A DNA stretch of 64,000 nucleotides, taken from the NCBI GenBank assembly GCA_964394665.1, contig CAYMYN010000005.1:1-64000 (forward strand), written 5' to 3'. Positions within the stretch are counted from its first letter, which is position 1; every line of letters begins with the position of its first letter. The position numbers and the translations under genes are program-made. This DNA comes from CAYMYN01 sp964394665. Lineage in GTDB: Bacteria; Planctomycetota; UBA1135; GCA-002686595. Below are positions 6,350-13,891 of the stretch, in pieces. Under the pieces are notes generated by a model that was given only the letters and a program-made list of their open reading frames with translations, did no database searches and was not told where the DNA came from.

Positions 6350-8860
6350 TCAGTCGCGCGTCGGAGGCGGCTCGGGCAGGACGATCGAGAGTTCGAACTC
6401 GGGCTGGTCGGCGATGACGTGGGTCTGGCTCGTGCGCCCGCCCAAGTCGAAGTCGAAGGAGGCTCGGCCCGGGCGGGGGAGCTCGATCCGAAAGGCGCCC
6501 TGGGCGTCCGTGCGCGTGGTGAGGGGCTCGTGGCCCGGGACCGCGAGCAAGTGCACCCGAATCTTCTGGTCGGCGACAGGACCGCCGGCGCGGGTGACGC
6601 GGCCGACGACCGTGACCGCCCGTTGGGGGGCGGCCAGGGTGACCTCGACGCCGCGCCCGGCTTCGACCCGCACCGGCATGTCGAAGCCCTGTTCGTAGGA
6701 GTTCGAGTCGCTCGGTGGACCGAGCCCGAGCGCATAGAGACCCGGGCGCAGGTGCGGCAACTCGAAGCGTCCGTCGGAGTCCGTGCGCAGCGTCTCGAAG
6801 AAGTCCCCCGGATCGTCCTGGATCGTGATCGTGCGTCCCGCCCGGGGCTCGATGCCGTCGGCGAGGCGGCCCTCGATCCAGCCGAGGGGCTCGAGCTCGA
6901 GCACGACGTCGGCACGGGCCTGTCCTTCGACGGCCTGGACGGTGAGCGTTGCGCTGCGGCCGACGCCCGCGAGCTCGGCCTCGAGCAGTGGTTCGCCCGG
7001 AACGACGATCGGGAACTGGAAATGGCCCTGCTCGTCGCTGCGCGTCTCCTTCTGCAGGTCCTCGAGGGCCCCGGGGTCGTTCGTCAAGAACGAGCGCGCG
7101 TGGGGGCCCTGGCGCAGGCTGACCGTGGCGCCGGCCACGGGCGCGCCGCCGGACGTCACGCGTCCGACGATGGAAGCCCCGAGGGGCGCGACGAGCAGGA
7201 GCTCTCCCCCCCGCTGGGGCAGCTCGAGTTCGACCTCGGCTCCGCGCCCCGCCCCGGCGGAGGCGGCCAGCCGGTAGAGGCCCGGCTCGAGGCCGGAGAT
7301 CGAGAACGCGCCCTCCGCGTCGCGCACGGAGTGCTGGGCGGGAATTCCTCCCGCGGGTTGCAGCACGATCCGAGCGCGGGCGAGCGGTCGCCCCGCCGGA
7401 TCGACGACCCGTCCGCGCAGGGTCTCGCCGCCCGTGAGCATCAGGACGAGGTCGCGTTCTCCCGCCAGGACGTCCGATCGGCGCACCTGGAGCTCCGCTC
7501 GACGGCGGCCGTCGTCCGGCAACAGGCCGGCGGCGGCCAGGCGTTCGGCGACCTCGCCGCGCACCCGGGTCGAGGCGCGCAGCTCGAAGGGCCCCGCCGC
7601 GGCGAGGCCCGCGGTCGAGAACCGGCCTTCGTCGTCCGTGCGCAGCCGCGCGCTCGCCAGGTCGAAGGCGGAGGGCCTCGTGCCCGGCTCGGGAGCTTCG
7701 AGCACGAAGACCGTGACGCCCTGCGCCGGCGTACCGTCGGGCCACAGGAGCCGGCCGGCGATCTCCGCCCCGCTTCCGAGCACGAGTTCGAGATCCGTGC
7801 GCTCCTCGCCCGCCCGCAGGGCGCCGAGGTCGAGCTCGGTCGCGAGGAACCCGTCGTGGTCGGCGAGCAACGTACGGGCTCCGGAGAGCAACCCACGCAG
7901 CTCGAAGCGCCCCGCTTCGTCCGTGCGCACCGTGCGCCCGAAGTCGAAGTCGCCCTCCTCCGTCCGTTCGGTCGCGACCCGGGCCCGCGCGAGCGGCATC
8001 CCAGCGGGCGAACGCACCGTTCCGGCCAGGACGACCTCGCGTTCGATCGGGAGCTCGAGCTCGCGATCGCGGCCCGCGAGCAAGGTCAGGCCGACAGGGG
8101 CTTCGACCAAGTCCGTGCGCAGCGCGTATCCCGGCGAGGTGAGCGTGACGAAGAGCTGGGACCCGGCGGGCAGGCCATCGAAACGCGCGCGGCCGTGCCC
8201 GTCGAAGGCGAGCGTCCGAAAACGCATGGGTAGGTCCTGGCCCAAGACGCGCACGCTGAAGTCGTCGTAGGGAGGCGTCGCGCCTTCGTCGGTCTGCATC
8301 AGGCGCACCAAGAGGCGTGCGCCGAGGCGCGCCTCGAGGACCAGCTCGCGATCGCCGATGGCTTCGTCGAGCTCCACCGCGAGCGGCGCGGCCAAGTGGT
8401 GGTAGCCGCGGTCGAGCTCGAGCGAGGCGCGGCGGGCGCCGCTCGGCACCTCGAACTCGAAGCGGCCCAACGAATTCGGCGTCGCGAGGAGCTCGGTGCG
8501 GCGTTCGCCGACGCCGATGCGCAGGGCGACGACGAGCTCGGGGTCGAGGCTGGTGGGAGTCGGGAACTCGACGCGGCCGCGCAGGCGTCGCGGCGTGGTC
8601 TCGCGGATCGGGGTCTCGGGCCCCGCGGGGGTGCGGGCCTCGACCTCCGCGGGCGCTGATTCCGCTCGCGGTGGCAGCGACGCTGCGTCGACGCGCGTTG
8701 CGCCGGGCTCGTTCGCGTCGGCTTCCTGGGCGAGCGCGTCGATCCGCACCGAGCTCGGGCTCGCCGGCTCCCGGGTCGCCAGCCACCACACGCCGAGGAT
8801 CACGCCCAGCGCGAGCCCCGCCCCGATCCCGACTCCGACCCTGCTCCTCGACTCCTCCAT
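6350..8860 (-). CDS. Membrane-anchored carboxypeptidase-regulatory-like repeat protein
   Basis: An 836-residue protein. The ATG at 8860 starts MEESRSRVG, followed at once by one transmembrane helix (IGAGLALGVILGVWWLAT) and an acidic linker. The rest is a string of about seven beta-sandwich units of the carboxypeptidase-D regulatory / SpaA-like kind, each marked by GxVxxxGxPxAxAxV...T(D/R)xxGxFxxxxLxPGxY. Examples are GTVRSPAGMPLARARV, GRVVDPAGRPLARARI and GRVTSGGAPVAGATV. Such proteins are exported and probably bind ligands or carry mechanical load; no enzymatic residues are seen. Two more proteins of this kind lie at 55842-57962 and 58091-61231. A decayed copy of its 5' end and upstream DNA is at 10761-10946. 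Confidence 0.85.
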   Translation of the reverse strand: MEESRSRVGVGIGAGLALGVILGVWWLATREPASPSSVRIDALAQEADANEPGATRVDAASLPPRAESAPAEVEARTPAGPETPIRETTPRRLRGRVEFPTPTSLDPELVVALRIGVGERRTELLATPNSLGRFEFEVPSGARRASLELDRGYHHLAAPLAVELDEAIGDRELVLEARLGARLLVRLMQTDEGATPPYDDFSVRVLGQDLPMRFRTLAFDGHGRARFDGLPAGSQLFVTLTSPGYALRTDLVEAPVGLTLLAGRDRELELPIEREVVLAGTVRSPAGMPLARARVATERTEEGDFDFGRTVRTDEAGRFELRGLLSGARTLLADHDGFLATELDLGALRAGEERTDLELVLGSGAEIAGRLLWPDGTPAQGVTVFVLEAPEPGTRPSAFDLASARLRTDDEGRFSTAGLAAAGPFELRASTRVRGEVAERLAAAGLLPDDGRRRAELQVRRSDVLAGERDLVLMLTGGETLRGRVVDPAGRPLARARIVLQPAGGIPAQHSVRDAEGAFSISGLEPGLYRLAASAGAGRGAEVELELPQRGGELLLVAPLGASIVGRVTSGGAPVAGATVSLRQGPHARSFLTNDPGALEDLQKETRSDEQGHFQFPIVVPGEPLLEAELAGVGRSATLTVQAVEGQARADVVLELEPLGWIEGRLADGIEPRAGRTITIQDDPGDFFETLRTDSDGRFELPHLRPGLYALGLGPPSDSNSYEQGFDMPVRVEAGRGVEVTLAAPQRAVTVVGRVTRAGGPVADQKIRVHLLAVPGHEPLTTRTDAQGAFRIELPRPGRASFDFDLGGRTSQTHVIADQPEFELSIVLPEPPPTRD

Positions 8861-9107
8861 CCGAGCTCCCCCGGGCTCCGAGGGTACGGGATCCGCTCCC
8901 GCGCGGGACCCTGAACGACACGAAACGCCCGCGCGCCCGGTCAGGTCGCACACCCATCGCCGTCATTACGGCCCGATTGCTCCTGGGCGGGGGCCCCGAC
9001 GGGGCCCTCCCCTCACCCGCGACACGATCCCGCGCGTCGCGGCGTGGACTTTCGGCCCGGGGCGGAGCGGACCGATCGATCACCGGGCGTGACCGGCCCC
9101 GCGCAGG

Positions 9108-10592
9108 TCACTTGACGAGTCCGTCGCGTGTCGCGAGTCGCCGCGCCAGGCTGGCGCCGGAGTGCAGGGCGCCCTCCATGAAACCGACGAAGCGGTAGCA
9201 GGTGTGCTCGCCGGCGAAGTGCAGCCGGTCCGACAGGCCCTGGTGCAGGACGGGCCCATGGGACGTCACTTGACCCGGTGCCGGGAAGGAGTAACTCGCT
9301 TTCGCCCAGGCCTCCCCGGGCCAGTCCATGAAGAAAGTCTTGCCTGCCAGGGCCCCGCGGAATCCCGGGTAGAGGGCCTCGAGCTCCTTCACGTACGCCT
9401 CCCGCTGGGCATCACCCCGCAGGGCCCGCGCGCGCTCCGCCGCGGCGCCGCCGGAGAAGGCCACGAAGACCACGTCCTCGTCACCCTGCTGCCCGTCGGT
9501 GCCCTCCCAGGTCATGTTGACCAGGCCGTCGTTGAGCGCGTACTGCTCCTGCTCGCTGGCGCGCCAGAAGCGCGACTCGAGGTGCGCGAACCACTTGACG
9601 TTCGAACCCATCTGCGGCGCCAGGGAGGCGGGCAAGCCGGGCGTGAACTCGATGCGCGACCAGACGCTGGGCGGCACAGCCAGGACCACGTCGTCGCACT
9701 CGAGGGTGCGACCATCGTTGCAGGTGACCACGACGATCTCTTGCTCGTAGTCGACACGCCGTACGGGCACGCCGATGACCGTGTTCGTCAGGGTTCGCGC
9801 CAGGGCGAAGGCGAGCTGCTGGTTGCCGCCCAAGCAGCGGTAGATCTCGCTCTCGTCCCGATAGCTGGCCGCACCGCCGTGGCCCTTCACCTGGGCCAGG
9901 TTGCCTAGGAAACTCTGTTTGGTCGTCTCCTGGCCGTTGTTGGAGGTGAACTCGACCGAGAGCGCGCGCTTGCAGCGCGCCGAGCACCCAAGGCCCGCGA
10001 TCCAGTCCGCGGTCGAGCGTCGGTCCAGGTCCTTGGCGTCTGGGGTCGACCAGGGTTGGTCGGCGTCGACGGTCCGGGCCAAGGGGTCGATGTTGGCGAT
10101 GAAGACCTCGTCCATCTCCTCCAGCAGGGCGCGGGCCTCGTCGGCGCTGAGCCGTTGGCCCTCCAGGGACACGGGCTGCTCGAAGGTCTCGCTCTCGCTC
10201 AGCTCCAGCATCTCGAGCCCAAAGCGATCCCGGTAGGCCATCCAGGTCGGGTGATTCGAGCCGATCAGCTCGGCCCCGATCTCCACCACGCGCCCCGGCA
10301 CGAAGTCGGTGGTGGTGCGCACGCGCCCGCCGACCCGGGAGGCGGCCTCGACCAGGGTCACGTCGTAGCCGGCGCTCTGCAGCTCGTGGGCCGCGGCGAG
10401 GCCGGCGAGGCCGCCGCCGACCACCACGACACGCTTGGCCGACGGGCCGCGCCGGAGCCCGGGCAGACTGCAGCCCGAGAGCAGGGAGAGCCCGAGGGCG
10501 GCCCCGGAGGCGGCCAAGAAGCGGCGCCGTTCGGCCAGCTCGGCGGGATGGGTGACCGAGCGGGACAGACGGCGGTAGAACGAGCGGGTCAT
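9108..10592 (-). CDS. Tat-exported flavin amine oxidase
   Basis: A 494-residue flavin monoamine oxidase, which oxidatively deaminates amines or amino acids to release H2O2 and ammonia. The ATG at 10592 gives a twin-arginine signal (ERRRFLAASGAALG) ending in lipobox LLSGC with Cys41, so the enzyme is probably a folded, exported lipoprotein. The FAD-binding motif VVVGGGLAGLAAAHEL is followed by GGRVRT, and the C-terminal FAD contact is LHFAGEHTC. Spacing and length fit the family, which includes L-amino-acid and tryptophan monooxygenase relatives. The substrate cannot be read from the sequence. Neighbouring genes offer no pathway. Confidence 0.9.
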   Translation of the reverse strand: MTRSFYRRLSRSVTHPAELAERRRFLAASGAALGLSLLSGCSLPGLRRGPSAKRVVVVGGGLAGLAAAHELQSAGYDVTLVEAASRVGGRVRTTTDFVPGRVVEIGAELIGSNHPTWMAYRDRFGLEMLELSESETFEQPVSLEGQRLSADEARALLEEMDEVFIANIDPLARTVDADQPWSTPDAKDLDRRSTADWIAGLGCSARCKRALSVEFTSNNGQETTKQSFLGNLAQVKGHGGAASYRDESEIYRCLGGNQQLAFALARTLTNTVIGVPVRRVDYEQEIVVVTCNDGRTLECDDVVLAVPPSVWSRIEFTPGLPASLAPQMGSNVKWFAHLESRFWRASEQEQYALNDGLVNMTWEGTDGQQGDEDVVFVAFSGGAAAERARALRGDAQREAYVKELEALYPGFRGALAGKTFFMDWPGEAWAKASYSFPAPGQVTSHGPVLHQGLSDRLHFAGEHTCYRFVGFMEGALHSGASLARRLATRDGLVK

Positions 10593-10760
10593 GGACGGAC
10601 GGAGTGGGCGCTGTCGCGGGCAACCGTTGCGAGCGGCCAACGCCGCACCCCATGAGAGCATGCTCGGCGCCACGCCGTCCACTCACTCGAGCGCCGCCCG
10701 GTGCTCGGAGAGTCGGCCTTCGAGCGCGGTGTAGCGGCAACGCTTCCTGGTCTCGTCCCG

Positions 10761-10946
10761 ACTGCGTGGTCGACGCGCGTCGCGCCAGGCTCGCGCGCGC
10801 CGACTTCCTTGGCGGCCGCGCCGATCTGCACGGAACCCGACCCTGCTCCTCGACTCCTCCGTACGAGCTCCTCCGGGCTCCGATGGTGCGGGATCCGCTC
10901 CTGCGCGGGACCCTGAACGGCGCGAAAGGCCCGCGTGCCAGGTACG
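10761..10946 (-). pseudogene. Decayed partial copy of the 5' end of the gene at 6350-8860
   Basis: This intergenic stretch aligns base by base with 8683-8950. It covers the upstream DNA, the start region and codons about 35-58 of the carboxypeptidase-regulatory-like gene. SGSRAGADPxPSEPGGAR and EESRSRVG are readable in one frame, and EPGATRVD in another. The start ATG has become ACG. The part encoding the transmembrane helix (about 8755-8835) is deleted and the frame is shifted. It cannot be translated as a working protein. It is best read as the remnant of a tandem duplication or a recombination scar flanking the amine oxidase gene. Confidence 0.75.
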
Positions 10947-10971
10947 ACCCGTGCGCCGCACCGCCCGTCTC

Positions 10972-11532
10972 TCAGTCGGCCCCCGGGCGCTCCGCCGCCC
11001 GTTTCGCCGCGCCCAGGAGCATCTTGCGGATGGGGATGATCCCGAAGCGCGCCCAGCGCCAGTAGTGCGCGAAGCGCCGCCGCGCATCCTCGTCCGTGCC
11101 CGCCGCCCGCGTCTGCGTGCGCAGGAGCGTGCGACCGGGCGCGATCGCATCGACCTCGATCGTCCAGGCGATCTTCACCAGCCCGGGCTCGTCGAAGGCG
11201 GCGAAGCGCTCGGGAGCGATGCCACGGAAGTGGACGTCCGCCTCCCAGGGCCGGGTCACCGCGCCCAGCACGAGCGCCCGATCCGGCTCGCGCGACAACT
11301 CGAGCCATCCGAGGTCCCGCAGCGTCTCGAGGATGTTGCCCTCGAGCGTGGTTCCTCCGGGATGGGAGCGCATCACCCGCTCCCGCAACCCGAAGATCGC
11401 GCGCACCGCCGGCAGCGCCTCGAACTCGAGCCCACAGGCCGCGCCGAACACGACCCCCGGCTCCGCGCGCACCTCGACCTCGTGCGACTCCCGCACGTCC
11501 GACTCGGGCAAGAAGGGATCGAGGACGTTCAT
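10972..11532 (-). CDS. SRPBCC-like hypothetical protein
   Basis: A 186-residue protein starting at ATG 11532 (MNVLDPFLPE); a TTG at 11562 would add ten residues. The order of elements suggests the START/SRPBCC fold that binds hydrophobic ligands: an N-terminal strand (ESHEVEVRAEP), a long middle region with AVTRPWEADVHFRGI, then WTIEVDAIAPGRTLLRTQTRAAGTDEDARRRF and a C-terminal helix ending in a basic stretch. There is no signal peptide, so it is cytoplasmic. I see no catalytic motif and cannot name a function. Transcription is probably from its own promoter in the 46 bases after the acyl-CoA synthetase stop. Confidence 0.65.
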   Translation of the reverse strand: MNVLDPFLPESDVRESHEVEVRAEPGVVFGAACGLEFEALPAVRAIFGLRERVMRSHPGGTTLEGNILETLRDLGWLELSREPDRALVLGAVTRPWEADVHFRGIAPERFAAFDEPGLVKIAWTIEVDAIAPGRTLLRTQTRAAGTDEDARRRFAHYWRWARFGIIPIRKMLLGAAKRAAERPGAD

Positions 11533-11578
11533 GTCGGGATCGGGTACCACGGCGATCGCCAAGGATCCGCGAGTCCCG

Positions 11579-13690
11579 TCAGGTTAGCGTCCGCAGCGGC
11601 CGAGGCACCTCGACCCGCACGCGCATGTCGACGGCGACGAGCTTGTCGGGGAAACAGAGCAGGGGGTTCATCTCGAGCTCGGCGATCTCGGGGTGGTCGA
11701 GGGCGAGCTGGGAGAGGCGACCGATCAACTCGACGAGGGCCTCTTCGTCGATGCCGGCTTGGCCGCGGACGCCGGCCAGGATGGGGTAGGAGCGGATCTT
11801 GCGGATCAGCTCGCGGGCGCGGACGTCGGTGAGCGGGCAGAGGGCGAAGGCCACGTCCTGCAGGATCTCGACGTAGATGCCGCCCAAGCCGAACATCAGC
11901 ATCGGGCCGTAGGCGGGGTCGGTGGTCAGGCCGAGCACGACCTCGCGGCCGCCCTTGAGCATCTTCTGCACGTTCACGCCCTCGGCCTCGGGGCGCGAGA
12001 GGCGCGCGTGGTGCTCACGCAGGGCGGCCTCGTCGCGCACGTCGAGCACCACGCCGCCCACGTCGCTCTTGTGCACGATGGCGGGCGCCGAAACCTTGAG
12101 CACGACCGGATAGCCGACCTTCGCGGCGATGCGCGCGGCCTCGTCGGCGCTGCGGGCGAGGCCCCCGGGCACGGCCGGGATGCCGTAGGCGCGGGCCAGG
12201 GCGCGGCGCGCGTCGACGCCGAGCCAGCCGGGGCGCAGGACCTTGTCCAGGCTCGGCCCGGCGACGCGGAAACGGCGCACCTTGCCGTGCGGGCGGGCGA
12301 GGATGCGGCGGCGTTCGTCGAGGGCCCGCAGGGCGCGCACGGCGGACTCGGGGTAGAGGTACACCGGCACCCAGTCCTGACGCGCCTCCTCGGTGATCGA
12401 GCGCAACACCTCGTCGCGCGACATGAAGCAGGTCACGACGGGCTTCTTCGTCCCGCGCGAGACCTCGAAGACCGCCCGCGCGACGGGGATCGGGTCGCGG
12501 GTGACGGGCGGCACGAAGATCACGAGCACCATGTCCACCGTCGGATCGGCCAGCAGGAGCTCGAGCGAGGCGCGGTAGTTCTCGGCGCTCGCGCTCGCCA
12601 CCATGTCGACCGGGTTCTGGACCGAGGCTTCCGGGACGAGCAGCTCGCGCAGGCGCGCCTGGGTGCCCTCGGTGAGCGGGGCCATCTCGAGGCCCGAACC
12701 CACGAGCGCGTCGGTGGCCAGGATCGCCGGGCCGCCGGCGTTCGTCAGCACCGCCACCCGCGGGCCCGGGGCCGGGGGCAGGACCGAGAGCGCCAGGCCC
12801 ACGTCGAACAGCTCCTCGACCGAATCGACGCGCTGCACGCCGCACTCCTCGAGCAGGGCGTCCGCGCCCACGTCGGCCCCCGAGAGCGCGCCGGTGTGGC
12901 TCGAGGCCGCCCGCCGCCCGTGGGTCGAGCGTCCGGCCTTGACGACCACGATCGCCTTCTCGCGGCTCACGCGGCGCGCGATGGGCACGAAGTTGCGCGG
13001 GTTGCCGAAGGACTCGAGGTACAGCAGCACGCAGCGGATCGCGGGGTCGGCGCCCCAGTAGTCGATCAGGTCGTTGGCGCTGACGTCGGCGCGGTTGCCC
13101 ATCGAGACGAACATCGCCACGCCCAGGTGGATGCGGTCGGCGTGGGCCAGGATGGCCTCGCCCATGGCGCCCGACTGGGACACGAAGGCCACCGGGCCGG
13201 GTTGGGGGAAGGAGCGCGAGAAGGAGGCGTTGAGCCGCACGTCGAGGGCCGCGTTCTGCACGCCCATGCAGTTGGGGCCCACCAGGCGCATGCCGTGTTT
13301 GCGCGCCGTGCGCAGGATGCGCGCCTCGGCCTTGGCGCCCTCCTCGCCCGTCTCCTTGAAGCCCGCGGTGATGATCACCACCGCGCCGACGCCCTTCTTG
13401 GCGCACTGCTCGATGGCGCGCGGCACGGCCTGCTTGGGGACCGCGATCACCACCAGGTCGATCTCGTCCTCGATGGCGGTCAGGGTGCGGTGGCACTTGA
13501 TCGAGTGCAGCACCTCGGCCCGTGGGTTGACCGGGAAGACCTTGCCCTGGAACCCACCCGCCACGAGGTTGTGCAGCACCTGCCAGCCGATCGAGCCGGG
13601 TTTGCGTGAGGCGCCCACGACCGCCACGGCGCGCGGCCGGAAGAGGGCTTCGAGGTCACGGAGGGGTGCGCGTCGGGGTCGGCTGGGCAT
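11579..13690 (-). CDS. ADP-forming acyl-CoA synthetase, fused alpha/beta subunits
   Basis: A 703-residue protein that interconverts an acyl-CoA, ADP and phosphate with the free acid, CoA and ATP. Domains in order are a CoA-binding Rossmann domain (AVVGASRKPGSIGW, VGPNCMGVQN), two succinyl-CoA-ligase-like domains (AFVSQSGAMG, SSHTGALSG, VAVLTNAGGPAILATD) and an ATP-grasp domain (VVLKVSAPAIVHKSDVGGV, near the C-terminus ELEMNPLLCFPD). The architecture matches acetate-CoA ligase (ADP-forming) of the Pat type without the acetyltransferase domain. The ATG at 13690 (MPSRPRRA) is chosen because the frame upstream runs into unrelated sequence. It likely serves acetate or branched-acid overflow and ATP recovery. 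Confidence 0.92.
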   Translation of the reverse strand: MPSRPRRAPLRDLEALFRPRAVAVVGASRKPGSIGWQVLHNLVAGGFQGKVFPVNPRAEVLHSIKCHRTLTAIEDEIDLVVIAVPKQAVPRAIEQCAKKGVGAVVIITAGFKETGEEGAKAEARILRTARKHGMRLVGPNCMGVQNAALDVRLNASFSRSFPQPGPVAFVSQSGAMGEAILAHADRIHLGVAMFVSMGNRADVSANDLIDYWGADPAIRCVLLYLESFGNPRNFVPIARRVSREKAIVVVKAGRSTHGRRAASSHTGALSGADVGADALLEECGVQRVDSVEELFDVGLALSVLPPAPGPRVAVLTNAGGPAILATDALVGSGLEMAPLTEGTQARLRELLVPEASVQNPVDMVASASAENYRASLELLLADPTVDMVLVIFVPPVTRDPIPVARAVFEVSRGTKKPVVTCFMSRDEVLRSITEEARQDWVPVYLYPESAVRALRALDERRRILARPHGKVRRFRVAGPSLDKVLRPGWLGVDARRALARAYGIPAVPGGLARSADEAARIAAKVGYPVVLKVSAPAIVHKSDVGGVVLDVRDEAALREHHARLSRPEAEGVNVQKMLKGGREVVLGLTTDPAYGPMLMFGLGGIYVEILQDVAFALCPLTDVRARELIRKIRSYPILAGVRGQAGIDEEALVELIGRLSQLALDHPEIAELEMNPLLCFPDKLVAVDMRVRVEVPRPLRTLT

Positions 13691-13780
13691 GGCGTCGAGC
13701 GGGGCCGGAGGGGGAACGAGCAGACCACGGCGAGCCGCTCGGGGGTAGCGCGCCCGGGGCCAGCGGGCGGCTCCCCCAAG

Positions 13781-13810
13781 AAAAACGCCCCGCGGTGATG
13801 GGCGGGGGCG
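13781..13810 (-). terminator. Hairpin plus T-run on the minus strand
   Basis: On the minus strand a stem of eight pairs with one bulge (plus-strand 13802-13810 against 13786-13793, loop 13794-13801) is followed directly by five T residues (13785-13781). This is the form of an intrinsic terminator. It lies upstream of the acyl-CoA synthetase start (13690) and points the same way. It could therefore insulate that gene, act as an attenuator in its leader, or stop antisense transcription from the plus-strand gene's region. Function not determined. Confidence 0.45.
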
Positions 13811-13891
13811 CGGGATCGCGCCTGGGTGGGGAGGGGGCCACCGAACGGCCCCCGCTCCCCAGTCCCCGACGACATCCAGGATCCCGACACC

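Noticed and set aside
9108..10592. The amine oxidase as part of a mobile element
   Set aside because: It is flanked by related DNA (8683-8950 and 10761-10946), but both copies run in the same direction and no transposase or terminal inverted repeat is present.
10683..11308. Two overlapping minus-strand frames as real proteins
   Set aside because: Their recognisable pieces are split between frames and match the start region of the gene at 6350-8860, which shows a decayed copy.
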